Shown here: positions 10,083-22,200 of the stretch, one piece after another
Layout: each line of letters opens with the position of its first letter
Numbering within the stretch: position 1 is the first letter of the stretch
Assembly (NCBI GenBank): GCA_001632425.1
Contig: KV425603.1
Location: 166,951-230,950 of the forward strand
From: Neolentinus lepideus HHB14362 ss-1
Lineage: Eukaryota > Basidiomycota > Agaricomycetes > Gloeophyllales > Gloeophyllaceae
Reading direction: 5' to 3'
DNA length: 64,000 nt
The notes under the pieces: model-generated
The model's input: only the letters and a program-made list of their open reading frames with translations
Told to the model about the DNA's origin: nothing
Database searches by the model: none
Translations under genes and position numbers: made by a program

Positions 10083-11377
10083 AAGAGGCTTTGAAGTCAG
10101 GGAGGTCCAGTTGACTGACATTTCACAAGTGGCCATCTTGTCGGCATCATAACGATGATATATGGAGATCAATTTTGTTGTTCAGAGTCTCGTATGAGAG
10201 CCAAGATCATGTAGAATTGAATAGAGTGTACCCGGAGACAGCACGACACCATGGTGGATGGTGAGAATGAGAGGACTGTAGAAGGTGGCGGCGCGCAGAA
10301 CGTGAAACATCAAAAATGGAGAACTCCGACAGTGACGCTGATGATAACTCGGTCAGTTTTCAGTGTTTCCTCGTAAAACTTAGCAGAAGTGTTCACTCGA
10401 ACTATAGCTTTCAAATGATATATAAATTGCAGTCTAATATTAGCTAAGGAGCGAGCAAAAGCCCACTGTCCGAGTAGGCAGTGTGTCCGACTACCTGATC
10501 CGCGACAGTAATGGGTGCTGGTGGAGTACAAAGCGGAGGTATGATATCACCTTCAAGCTGACGGTAGTCCCGGGTAATTGTGGGAAATGTTTGTAGTATG
10601 TCTCCTCACCAGACCATGGGCTACCATTCTATGATGTTATTTGCCACAAGTCCCTAGGATTCTTGCATGCCAGTGTCTTGCTTGCACGTGGACTGAGATT
10701 GTGGCATGCGACACTTCAGTTACTGTTGGAATGTAGCCTATGAGTCCAATTCGACATAAGTTACTTTTTGGTAAATATAGCTCTCTTTTCGTCTCAGAAG
10801 TTGATGGACCACGTGTTACGTACAAAGACTTTTTCGACGCGCATCTCTCTTTTCCCTTCAATTCGTTTACACATTCAGAACTGAGGGGTATGTTGTTTTT
10901 CCTTTTCTTACTATATAAACTTTACTTACTTGCCTGTAGTACTACTCCAAAAGGTCTGTCTCACAGTAATTCAGTTCATTTACACATTCAGAACTGAGGG
11001 TACTACTCCAAAAGTTACAGCGTGACATTTCACGTGATCCAATTTCCTCGCGTGACATTCCAGTGTGAGCGGACATACACCGACGCGCGAGCCTTTGTCG
11101 GCCCGTCCCCATTCTCTCTACTTAACTATCATCCATTCTAGTTCCATGATATAATTTGTTAGTCAGGACCCCCAAATGGGTGTGCTACGACGGAAACTGT
11201 TCTGTACTGTGGCAATGCAGTCGCTTCGTTTTATGGAACTGTCAGACGAAGAAGGTCAATATTGTAAACTCTTTTGGAAACACTACGAGGATGTGCGCGC
11301 GAAGATCGTCATTCAAACTGTCAGCACGAAGAATACAGAATTCATACCCGCCTGCAAAACGATAAGATATCTTCCCG
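10083..11377. other. Intergenic with short direct repeats, no gene
   Basis: This lies between the CACTA copy and the dihydroneopterin aldolase gene. Several frames of 70-85 codons exist but none has a recognisable domain. The only structure seen is the duplicated block at 10866-11014. Confidence 0.35.
10866..11014. repeat. Interspersed short direct repeats
   Basis: The 22-mer beginning TTTACACATTCAGAACTGAG occurs at 10866 and 10979, and GTACTACTCCAAAAG occurs at 10939 and 11000. The arrangement looks like an imperfect tandem duplication of about 110 bp in which the second copy has lost the spacer between the two words. No known element is recognised. Confidence 0.6.
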
Positions 11378-12227
11378 TCATATGTTGCCCTGAGCGGCAA
11401 TGAAGTGCTTTCTAAACCGAGTAATCTCGACGCTAGGCGAGTGGGCAAAAGATATTGCGCTGGTATTCTGTGCTCTGGCCGTAGCAACGTCTACTTTCTC
11501 TGAAGACAAGCACGCCACGCGGACGACTTCCATCACAAACTTCTCCAGAGTCAGGTACTCTGATGCTTCCAAAGCCTGAAATATATGAGGATTTTGGAAA
11601 TTTAGTGATATGAACTTGAAGAACACACTTTCGTTACATCGGAGATCAGGTTAGCCCAATCGAGACCACCAAATTTAGCGACCGACTGTTGGACGATCTC
11701 TATATTTACAATGACACGCTGCTTGGCCAGGCACTCTGGTGGGTTCACGCCGATGATAACTCCTAATGTGAGGTCTTTGACGAACCACCATACTTCCTGT
11801 TCAAGTTGCTTGACATGGGGTTGTGTCCTGGTGACTTGGGACATCCCAAGTCCATCTGCCAATAGGATTGCTTTCGGAGCCTCAACGTGAATTCGGACTT
11901 CTTGGGCGTTATATCTGCCAGCAATAGAACGAGAGTGGATGAGAGTGAGCGTGGCTACACCGTAGAGGTTGCCGGAAATCTCTATGTCCTTTATTGTTTC
12001 CTCGAAGACTTGTGCGACGGATTTACTGAGGTGCCGTAGTTGACTGTATCGTTGACGTCATCGGAAGAACCTACTTTATCGAGGGATAGCGGCTTGAGGA
12101 GGCCTATGCCAATGTCAAGCAGCAGCGGTTGCGCTCGCGAACGGCCCCAGCAGTCGGGCCCGATATTGGCTGACACGGATAGTGATTTGATGGAGACGAT
12201 GTCTCTTGCTTGCGAGTCTTGCTTCAT
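11378..12227 (-). CDS. Dihydroneopterin aldolase, double-domain (FolB-like), with a one-base frameshift
   Basis: The protein has two dihydroneopterin aldolase/epimerase folds in tandem, which act in folate (tetrahydropterin) synthesis. Exons are 12227-11629 and 11575-11378, 265 residues after allowing for one missing base. Domain 1 begins DIVSIKSLSV and contains the family-typical NDTVNYGTLSK; domain 2 holds KDLTLGVIIGVNPPECLAKQ and ends in RFRKHFIAAQGN. In most fungi these two domains form the N-terminus of trifunctional FOL1; here the frame stops after them, so no pyrophosphokinase or dihydropteroate synthase follows. At about 12030 one C is missing from a CCC run (coding strand), shifting frame between NYG and LSK. 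The rest is intact, so sequencing error is more likely than decay. The intron is 53 nt. Confidence 0.75.
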
Positions 12228-12996
12228 TCCTGTCTCATTGTGGTGTAAGTGAACGCTGAGGAAGAAAAGAGAGGAAGAGACATTAACTGTGATTATGATT
12301 CTTTTGCAATTCTACACGATGCCGATATATGCAGAGAAAATTTAGATTATGAGGATAAGCCTGAGACTGTCCGTATCTGCAACGCCTTACAAATCCTTAT
12401 ACAGGTATAGGCAGCTATGTTCTCGTAATTTGATCTTTATTTCGCAGGTGGGAAGTCAGGGGAGCTTGGAACTCGCTGTCTCCGCTGTCGAGATTCGAGA
12501 TCCGTACGTGCTCCACCTCTATGAAAGGGTCAGTCCTAGCCAAGCATGATGAGACGATGTTGCATGCCTTTATGCGACACTAGTATCTGTGCTCGTGGTG
12601 GCGTCCTTAGCGATATGTGTGATATAACTACCCAAAGCTAAAACATTCGCTCGGTGCTTGCCGATGCAGAGAACGAACTATAGAGAGGAATTACGCAGCC
12701 TCTCTGTCATACCAACCGTACGAGCATAACAGAGATGCAACTCGCAAATCGTCCAAGGAATGTGAGCCGTGCAGGGTACTACCAACAGAATTACCAACTA
12801 GACGGTGAATTAAGGATATTATACATGCTCTATAGAGCAAAAATTGCCGTAATGTAGCGGAACATCAAACTGCTACGGGATGTTTCATCTCGAGCGGGTG
12901 GAACGTGTATGACAAGGAAGAGAGGGAAAGCGTCTCAGCACACACGTGAGGACCTACGCAGACATGAAGCACACTCGCGACGTCGCCGACGTAGAT
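12228..12996. other. Intergenic, nothing firm
   Basis: This runs between two minus-strand genes. A possible two-exon plus-strand frame near 12349-12530 with a gtatag...cgcag intron is too short and lacks a domain, so it is not called. The dihydroneopterin aldolase promoter should lie here. Confidence 0.3.
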
Positions 12997-13445
12997 CTAC
13001 TTGTTCTTGGACATTCTAGGGAAGGCAGTACCAATTATTACAGTACCAGTATGAAGGTATGTTTGTCACTCACTTGTAGGTGAACTTCTTCTTCGTGTGC
13101 GAGAACTCTCCTAGCTTGTGCCCTACCATGTCCTGCGTAACCTGCACTGGGACGTAGTCCTTCCCATTGTGCACCATAAACCTCACGCTATATACAGCGT
13201 TTAGTAGCTACTCAAACAAACGGTCAAGAACCTTGATCCACGTACCCCACGAAGTTAGGGAGAATCGTGCATGACCGTGCCTGCGTCTTTATGGGAACAT
13301 TGTTTTGCAGCGCCTCCCGTAAGTTGGGAAAGGCGACAAAGTACGGACCTATTCATCAATGTCAACCTTCAGTCTTCTAGAAAAGAACAAAACACGCACC
13401 TTTCCAAGCTGAGCGTCCAGAAAGAACGGCCAATGAGGGACGCAT
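12997..13445 (-). CDS. MRPS19: Mitochondrial ribosomal protein uS19m
   Basis: This is a component of the head of the mitochondrial small ribosomal subunit. Four exons (13445-13400, 13348-13246, 13187-13074, 13015-12997) encode 93 residues, the normal size for bacterial-type S19. The start [19 protein letters not shown] fits the family's short N-terminus (SxWKGPF). The C-terminal signature is textbook: [22 protein letters not shown] and THKKKFTY-like ending. The last exon supplies only six codons plus the stop. It is divergent with the permease gene, with 231 bp between the start codons. Confidence 0.9.
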
Positions 13446-13676
13446 TGAGATCGTTGAAGCAAAGGGTATATACGTGAGAACCCGGACACAAAGAGGAAGT
13501 TGAGATTCTCACGCTTCCCCGGCTTTGGATAAGATCATCAGAAAATAATCTGCGATCGCCGATGGCGAGTCGTAGTACCAGTTGCTCGTAATAGTCACAG
13601 TATCGGTTTTACTGGCAGCCACGTATCCTGCAGCTGGTAAAGTGTAGCTACCAACTCCTCTAGAGATATCACAAAG
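13446..13676. promoter_or_regulatory. Shared divergent promoter region (uS19m / NCS1 permease)
   Basis: Only 231 bp separate the two divergent start codons, so the regulatory sequences of both genes must lie here or overlap. No clear TATA box or known factor site is identifiable by eye. Confidence 0.6.
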
Positions 13677-16416
13677 ATGAGTCTAGCAGGATTGGGTCTG
13701 CTACTTCGCGTCTTGACGGTATGCTTTTCTGGAGCAAACTACGAGGCGCAGGTTGATCAATATTCCTATACTAGGTTTCATCGGACGCTTCCCCGTACCA
13801 AAATGCTGATGTTCTGCCTCTCCCTCCGTCACGCCGGACATGGTCAAAGAAGATATTTGCGTTCTTCTGGGTGTCTACTGGTCGGTCTCGATCTGTACGA
13901 GGAATAATGAAACTGATCATAACAAAATACCAGCGATCAATATTGCTGAGTGGTCAGGGGCTTCTGCAGGATGTCCGTATACTAGCGCATTATTTTATTG
14001 TCTCTTGCCTAGCTAATCACTGGTCGCAGTGGCTATCGGCTTAACTGTCGGACAAGCCATCGCTGGTAGGTTGTCCTTCTGCCAGCCATTGAATCAACAT
14101 TAACAACCTCTAGTTAATCTTATCAGCACACTGATGTAAGTTCTGTAATTCATATGTGTCCAGTAGATGACTTACGTTGATGGCAGAATAACGCTCGCAC
14201 TTGTAATCAATGGACACGGTGGCGGAAAATGGCATGTACCCTTCGTGAGTCTCACCCTCTGTGAGCAAACCCGAAACGATCTTGAGGACATCCCAGGCTG
14301 TTATTAATCGGGCCGCTTGGGGCATGTGAGTCCTTGTCGCTACGCAATTTGCTTGTAACACTGGCGGACCATATTGCAGACGTGGATCCTGGTTCGCCCT
14401 ACTCAACCGCATAATTCTATCATGCTGTTGGTATGGCGTCGAAGGCTGGTACGGCGGTCAGATGGTCAAGATCATGATTGGCGCAATATGGCGTAAGCTT
14501 AGATTTGTAAGGCGTTAGACATGCTTTGCTCATCGGAGTCTAGCCAGTTTCTATCATATGAAGAACACATTTGGTCCCGGAGCGGCCATGGAGACCAATG
14601 AATTTAGTGTGTCCAAGATTTGAAGGCGTATCGCACTTTCTAATAGTGTCATGTCACAGTATCGTTCATCATCTTCTGGATCGTTTCCCTCCCAATCTTC
14701 CTCCTCAAACCAGAACAGTACGCGCCCATCTTCTCTAAAAGAAAATCACACCGCTCATCAAATACAGCTACCGCATCCCCGCAGTTGTCTCTTCCGTAGT
14801 AGTCACCATAGCCGCTCTAGCCATCTTCATCTGGGCGTTAGCGAAGCAAGGTAATGCCGGCCCCTTGTGGTCAAGACCACAGGAGATCTATGGTGTCCCG
14901 AAATTGGAAGGCGCACAGCTGAGCTGGGCAATGATGAGGATTATTACTAGTGGTATTGGAGGATGGGCTGGAGGCGTAAGTGCCATAGATTGTCTTACAA
15001 CGAGCTCAGTGACGATTTTGCTGAATTCGATTCTGGATATGTAGATTCTGTATCAGAGTGGTAAGCGGTCCCACCAATGGATAATAAGGTATCTGGACTC
15101 ACGGTAGAAGATTTCTCCCGGTATGCGATCAACTCCGGGGACCAGATGTGGGGCCAGATATTCATCATCCCCGTCTGCTTGTTTGGGTCCAACCTACTTG
15201 GTCTTATCACAACGTCGTGCGCATGGGGTCTTTATCCGGATGAGCCCCTGCTTTGGTCAGTAATTTCAAGCTGTTTCTGGACACTATGATGGTGAAGCCG
15301 TGAGCTGCAGGAGGCTGTATGATTTATTGCAAGCTATTCAGGAGCATGGAGGGAACGGGACGCGGGCGGCGGTGTTCTTCGCTGCGTTCGCGTTCTTCCT
15401 TTCACAGATGTCCGTGAACGTAAGTAGCATCAGTCTGTTCTCGCCTGGAGCTTTCTGTCTAACACTACGTTAGGTTGTGGCATGCGGCGTCGTTGGAGGC
15501 ATGGATCTGGCAGCTTTATTGCCCAGGCGAGTCAGCTGACAACTTACTACTCACGACGCCGCTTACCGGAAGTCCAGGTTCCTCAATATTCGTCGAGGAT
15601 CATTCATAATCGCCATCATAGGCATATGTATCAATCCTTGGAGAATTTTGAATGTTCGTATCCGTCGATGCGCACACACATTACATCATTTCATCTTGTT
15701 TACTTTAGACCGCCAACTCGTTCATATCGGCTATCTCAGCGTATGCCGTATTCCTCGGTCCTCTTACCGGAATTATGGTTGTAAGTCCAACGAGATGAAT
15801 TCCGGGAAGGTTGTGTCCAATGATGGTAATCAGGCCGATTATCATATCCTGAGAAGGCGGCGCTTGAAGCTGTCCCACCTGTATCTGCCCAATCCGGCTA
15901 GTGATTATTGGTATGATCCTGCTGTTTCGATGTTTTCGTAGGTAGTTGACTCGTATATCAGGTTCTGGCACGGCTTGAATTGGCGCGCACCTGTTGCGTG
16001 GGTTCTGGTGAGTTATCTTTCATGAACGTGATCGGGCAAAAGACTAACAACGATCTTCAGGGTGTCTTTCCCAGCATGCCAGGTTTCGCAGCATCCGTCA
16101 CACCTGCCTCGGTCCAAGTTAATTCAGGTTGGACGTACGTCCCCCCCCTTCCCTTCTAAATGCCCTCCATTTATCGTTAACTCCGATGCGATTCTATAGT
16201 CACGTCTACTACATGTCATGGCTCCTCAGCTTCTTCATCAGCGGCACGGTGTGGATGCTACTCAACACGCTATGCCCCCCTCCGGGTGTTGGCGAAGTGG
16301 ATGGAAAGGATGTGTACGGGACGTTCGGGCCGGCGGAGGAGGAGGACATGAAGGAGGACATGAAGGAAAGGGAGGAGCTGAAGCTCCAGATGTCGGTGTC
16401 GCAGCTGTATCCTTGA
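13677..16416 (+). CDS. NCS1 nucleobase/allantoin-type permease, 20 exons, one-base frameshift
   Basis: This is a membrane symporter of the purine/uracil/allantoin NCS1 family with about 12 helices, importing a nucleobase or related compound at the plasma membrane. Exons: 13677-13718, 13775-13880, 13934-13972, 14030-14065, 14114-14135, 14187-14244, 14297-14325, 14380-14492, 14544-14606, 14660-14975, 15045-15060, 15108-15255, 15311-15419, 15474-15526, 15578-15653, 15709-15780, 15834-15910, 15962-16007, 16061-16134, 16200-16416; about 570 residues. Family marks: PLPPSRRTW before helix 1, INRAAWG, GWYGGQMV, YQSEDFSRYA, MDLAALLPRFLNIRRG, DYHILRRRRL and an acidic C-tail. Two exons are only 22 and 16 nt. 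Intron 14 (15527-15577) uses a GC donor (gcgagt). One A is missing at about 14745 in an AAAAGAAAA run; the frame is otherwise open. Substrate cannot be told from sequence. Confidence 0.85.
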
Positions 16417-16560
16417 TGAAAACTGACTATTACAGAGTGCACGGGACAGTGGAATTTAGGCTGTCCTTTTGCTCGTTCTGTACACGTTAAGCTGATATAA
16501 TCTAACGAACGATTGATTAAATATTGACGCAAGTCAATATAACTGATCGGCCGATGCTAT

Positions 16561-16812
16561 TTATGAAGGCCAAAGTCTCGTAACTGACCACTCCATAACA
16601 TACGACCGCCACTTTCGCACAACGTCCACCTGCTCGACGTTCACGCTCCTTTTATCAAACACCCCGCCACCCCAGAACGCTGCCCGGTTCTCGGGTAAGT
16701 GGCAGTACATCTGCATCCCTTTCGTTCCCAGCATGATCCTTCTTCCTAACCTGATGATCGAACCAGGTTCTGGAGACAGTAGGAAGGCTAGGCGACGAGC
16801 AAGGTCACGCTG
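16561..16812 (-). pseudogene. C-terminal remnant of a SAM-dependent methyltransferase-like gene
   Basis: On the minus strand a frame ending in TAA at 16561 reads a C-terminus resembling the fungal SAM-methyltransferase group with the LLSPEPGSII motif, followed by HLPENRAAFWGG and VRKWRSYVMEW. The core domain with the SAM-binding glycine motif should lie at higher coordinates, but I cannot find it between 16812 and the TIR element at 17848. It is therefore called a truncated remnant. It could instead be the last exon of a gene whose other exons I failed to join. Confidence 0.35.
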
Positions 16813-17839
16813 TTCGGCCCCCCGTGTAGAGGTGGAACATTAAAGAAGCACGGATGACGGATGCATGAGCATGAAGAGGGGTCAGTGACCTTATTAAGGA
16901 CAACACCGAAAACACGCTGATGGCGGGTTAACTGACTCGGTGAAGTCGACATGCTTAGCTATATATGCGGGGATGGATATATCTACCGCAGTGACATTAA
17001 ATCGCCGGGTGACAACCCAGGGGAGAACCCTCACCTCATAGGCTTTCTATTGCACCGCAATGATGTGCGATTCGAGGTCACCGTCGATCTCTATACCCGT
17101 CTGGCTCTTCAGGAATGCCGCTTTATCTTCATTCGGAGAAAACAGACCGGTCCAGCGATAACTTTGACCCTAGGACTTCGAGAGGCATTGCTAGTCACGG
17201 CGACGAGGAATTCTAGTCATCAATCCATGGCCTATTCAGCGGCACTAATTGGTGGATCTATTTACGTCGCATTATCGGCGGAGGAGCCAATATAGCAGGA
17301 AACAACCCAGGCCAATGACTACGGGAACGTTATACCTTTCCCAAGATCTTCCAATGATCAGAGCAACCAGCTCTACATGCACTGCATTCATTGAGTGGCA
17401 TGCAAATATACCTCCCGGTGGGAGTTCCGCAGTGCAACACCGTCTTCCATGCCAACGTCTGCTTTGCATTGCCGCTTTCCAGCGATTATTCGACGACACA
17501 GCAGCCATCCATGACTAGTTGAGATTGCCGCCAAAAGCCCAAGATCGAATGACCGTTTGGAACCTACTCATCACGTTTCAGAGATCGTTGTCGACTGAGG
17601 TGATGAAGAGGTAGATACTCTGTGGTGCTTGATTTCAACTCCACTCTTACTATGACCTTACCCTGGAATGTCTTGTGCATATTTCTTGACTGATATATGT
17701 ACGACAGAAGAAGCTTGACATTCTCGGTATGTCACTGCAAATCAGACCTAATTTCTCCAGATATACTCTACAGAACATTCTGCCCACATACGCCCGTTAC
17801 AAGATAAAGCTTCGACTTGCGACCATTTTGTGGACTTCA
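16813..17839. other. Intergenic, unresolved
   Basis: A 114-codon plus-strand frame (16951-17295) and a 78-codon minus-strand frame (17508-17272) are open but neither shows a family I recognise. The rest has no evident gene. Confidence 0.3.
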
Positions 17840-17847
17840 GTCTTCAG

Positions 17848-18570
17848 TAGCGTTCCGGAAGAAATTCGGTGGTAAGTTACCGGGAGGTAAATAACTGGTA
17901 AGTTACCGGTAAGTTACGGTAAGTTACAGGGACCAATGTAAGTAGAGTAAGTTATTGTTCACGGGTTTCCAAGGACGAGATCTAGAGTCGCATCAAATCC
18001 GGCCTGGTTCCAACCTAAGTTCTAACAGCTGTAGCATACAATAGACGGGGTCTGTAAACTTAAATAAAATGGCAAATTTGTGACATTGAATATACTGCGC
18101 CTAGGCGTAGCTGCGTAGCAGATGGATTATTGAGCGACCATATTAACCGACCATGGCAAGCAGAGAGACAATCCTCTGATTTGTCCCCCCATAAACCACA
18201 TCGGGAAACGTGAATATCTCCGACCGGAGACGGTTTCTCCGCAACTCCGCCACGTGCCAGATGGAGCTCCCGTAGAAGTACAAGGTATTGGCAGATGAAC
18301 CACTATCTGATATTTACCCTGCTTCTCCTGATGCGCAGGATGAGGTTTCTGATGATTTTACCGACGAGGATAGTGCTTTGGGCTGGTTGTAGCAGCGTTT
18401 TGGCTTATTTACCATTTTTGACAGTTTCTTACCTTTTTTTTTTACCTTTTTTTACGGTAATTTACCGCGGAGGTAACTTACTGTAAGTTACATAGGTAAA
18501 CAATACCTCTGGGGACCTCGGAGTAAGTTACCAGTAAGTTACTGGCCTGGGCTTTTTTTCCCGAACGCTA
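17848..18570. mobile_element. hAT-like MITE with 8-bp target duplication
   Basis: A 723-bp unit with terminal inverted repeats TAGCGTTCSGGAA, flanked on both sides by the identical 8-mer GTCTTCAG (17840-17847 and 18571-18578). An 8-bp duplication and TAG-type ends fit hAT or KDZ superfamilies. Inside both ends the palindromic word GTAAGTTAC / GTAACTTAC is repeated many times, probably as transposase-binding sites. No coding capacity for a transposase is seen. Confidence 0.8.
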
Positions 18571-19296
18571 GTCTTCAGCCAGGTAGTTTTGAGATATGAT
18601 GGAAGTTATTGGACCAAAGCTTTATCTTCCTCGCCCTGTTTCAACAAGGCAATCCATATCAATTTGACTTCATAGCGAGTTCATAGAAAATCCCGAGTGC
18701 ACAGATTTCATTCCAAAACTTTGTTTTATAGGGTACGGGGAATAATTCATGTATTATTTACATTGTTATTAACACATGTTAATAACGAGGGCTGGATGGG
18801 CCAGTACATAGAGCTGTTATTAATTGTTAAAAATTCCTGTGCGCATGCCCCTCCCTCTGGAGGTTAATGTCTGTCTATGAGGTCTCTGCCGAGTGGTCCA
18901 TGGACTACTACGTGAAGGAAGCAGTGAATTCTCCTCAGAGGAAGGCTCAGCTAGCCAGATTCTGGTTTGATCTGAACTCAGTGTACCTGAGAGACTTGCT
19001 CTCATTAGAGCCTGCCAGTATGTCTACAGTCACTGATAAGCAGCAGGCACTGAGGGAGCCCTCAGCGCAGTGGCGAAACCAGGCGCTGTAGATTGGGATT
19101 GGTGATGTAAACGTATTTTTAACAAGCTTTTCATTTTTCATTTTTTTTTTTTAGACAAGCGATGTGACCGGGTGGCAATCAACAATTGGTTCGACTCCGA
19201 CCCAGTCCGCTGTAGCAAGTAAACCGGCTGGTTACTTGGTCCGAGGTGAAATGTCTTTTACGCACGACCCCCAGTGGGTTCTGGGGAGTGCGGGAC

Positions 19297-22200
19297 TCAC
19301 GGCAGCACCTGGAGTCTCCGTTGAGTTAGAGTCCTGGGTGGCCGAATACCCACTAAAACCTCCGGGTGGGATGCCCAGGTAGATGGTAAGTTAGATTCAT
19401 TTTTAAGTGTGCCTTTCCATGTGGCAGTAACTTTCTTAGTGTCCTTTGGAGATCGTTTTATCTTGCATGCCATTATCCTGTCAATGTATAGGTGTCGATT
19501 CATGGCGTTGGTCCATCACGATATTATGGATTTTATTGTGTGAGTTCTCTGTTGTATTACCCACTCACACCTTAGTACCCAAATTAGGTACATTGACTCA
19601 GAGATTAGAATCTGGAGTAGGCGGGATGCCCCCGGGTGGGGGCGGGGAGGGAGGTCATCATCAGAGGGGGTGGTGGAGCGCGAGGCATTGCTCCTGTGGT
19701 CGGGGAGGTTTGGCAGGTGAGTGGAGAGTTTTCCACATCCAAGGACGGTGCTGAAGTTGATGGATGGCCACGGCCCATACGCATCGGGCCATAGGTCAGC
19801 GGCAAGGAGCCATATGATTTCTCGGGCGGGGGCCTCACATTCGAGGAGGATATGGTTGAGGTTATCGGCAGAATCTTTGCAGAACAGGCAGACTGCACAT
19901 TCCTCGTAGCTGGCAATCGGGGTCCAGAAGTCACCAATACGGTATGCATGTTGTATCGCTTTGTATAGGAATTGTCTAACTAATGGGCGGAGGTTTGTAT
20001 TTTGGCACTGGAGCCATATCTGGGCAGTTGTTTCGGGGTGTTCAATCTGTTCTACAAGTCCAGCTTGTATTCTGGCCAGGTTATTGGACGCAGAGCTACG
20101 CAGTGGGTGTTTCTCTGCTTTCGTGTTTCAAATAGCTTGATAGGCTATTTGCTGGGTAAGTGCTGACAGCTTGACACCGTGGAGGGTGAAGTTGTTTGGT
20201 ACTGATAGATCTAGGGTGTCTGGGAGTGGTTTTAGTGCACCTTCACGGGCAAGGCCATCTGCTGCTTCATTGCCTGGGTCACCATTGTGGCCTTTGACCC
20301 ACTCAAAAGTTGTGATTGCAGATCGATATCTTAGGCAATATGCGGCCACTTTGAAGAAGCGGCTGTTTTCAACTCCAATCCATCCTTGGTCCTCCCAGCG
20401 GCCAAGGTGTACTGTAAGTCCTTTGATGACATACATCGAGTCAGTGATAAAGGTTATTGGGGCAAAGGGTGGTGCGTTTTGCAGGGCGACTACTACGGCG
20501 ACAAGCTCACCAATTTGGTTAGACTGGTCCGGTCCAGGTATTCTTAGGGCACGGTTCATAGGGTGCCCGGTATGTAAAAAGATTCCACTTCCTGCCTGGG
20601 CATCGGCCTTGCCGTTGTTGATGCAGGAACCATCTGTGTAGATGACTAGGTGTTCATCCTGTATGTTAAGGCCTCGCGCTGGGGCCTGAAGTCAGTAGGC
20701 AGGTGATGTTGAAGTCTCGGAGGGGTCGAGGAATATGCAGAAGCATTCTGCAAGGTGCGTCTTTGCTGTTACCGTGGGGTTGAACGTGATTTTACCTCAT
20801 TCTAGCCTTGCTTGCCTGTTCTTTTCGAGGCGGTGGTGGGTGAGTGTCAGATTATCCTGTGGTGGCTTGGATGATATATTTGTGAGGGGAGAGAAGGAGT
20901 CGAGGATTGCGCATGCAGTCTTAGCGCATTTATGTGGGTTTTTACATCCATCTCGTCGATCCTGCTTGCATGGTTTGCAAGCACAGTTTCTTTGGGAGTT
21001 GTGTCGAGGTTGGGGAGCAGTGTTATCCAGTCATTTGGCCATGTGTATTAGTCCACTGACTCTTTGGGAGGTGGACATGTGTGTCCCTATTAAGCAGGCA
21101 ATTCTTGGCACTCTGTAGGTTTGGGGTGGGCTGCCCAGATGATAGAAAGCAGGCATCTGGCGCTTCAGCCCTTGTGAGAGCTGTACTGGGGCGAATGATA
21201 CACCGTAGTGTTTTGCCATGCGTAGCATCGACAGGGCATATACCGGGAGGGTGGAGGCTCGCTTACTGCAAGTGGGTATGTCCCACTTCTGGAGGAAGGT
21301 GTTAAGGCGGGTTTGGTTGGGTATGCCATCGGGGGCAAGCTGGTTTATTAGGATATCAACTACAAATGCCCAGGTTGGGCGGGAGGGGCTTATGTCCAAG
21401 TATTCGTGAAGCCAGGTAAGCTCAATTGCTTCATTTTGGGAGCATATATCTAGGAGGCTTATGCCCCTGTGAGGTCTATCTTTGTAGAGTTGATCTAGGG
21501 AGATCGGCGGGTGGAGTGTATCAGTCCAAATGAAAGCACGGGTGAGTTTTTCTAATGCTAGTTCTATGTTTTGCGGCATCCCTTGTACCTTGGCTAAGTA
21601 TTGGGACATGCCACCAATAGTCCATTGTACCATGGTGGATTTGCTAGAGAGGGTAGGGTGGCTTCGCTGGAAGCGTGCTAAGGTGTGGGATATTTTATCT
21701 ATGACTGGTTCCCAGGGGGTTATATTACTGACATCATTTCCGATCCATGCTCCTAGGGAGCATATTGCTTCCCCGTCTTTTGCAACGTGGACTGATGCTG
21801 GGAGTGGATCATCTTCAGGGTTTAGGCAGCGGGTTGTGAGGACTGCTTGTCGGTGCGTTGCAGTGCCAATGGGGATGATTTCTGTTTTTTTTCAGTATTG
21901 AATTTTGCGCCGGAGGCACAACACCAGCAGTCAAGTATTGTCTGGAGGTTATCATATCGGTCAGATTGTTTGAGATATATTGTTGTATCGTCAGCAAATA
22001 GTGTAACCAGTACTTTGCCTGCTATGCCAGGAATAGAGTAGCCATGGAGGTGGGGGGAGTTTCGAAGCATGCAGGCTAGGGGTTCAATGGCTAGGTTGAA
22101 TAAGAGGCAGGAGAGTGGGTCACCTTGGCGTACCCCATGGGACATGCGGAATGGGGTGCTTAGTACACCATTTATCATTACTTGGGTATATGCGGATGAG

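Noticed and set aside
17880..17940. Short spaced repeats (GTAAGTTAC) considered as a CRISPR-like array
   Set aside because: The word is only 9 bp, irregularly spaced, and mirrored at the other end of an element with TIRs and an 8-bp duplication in a eukaryotic genome.
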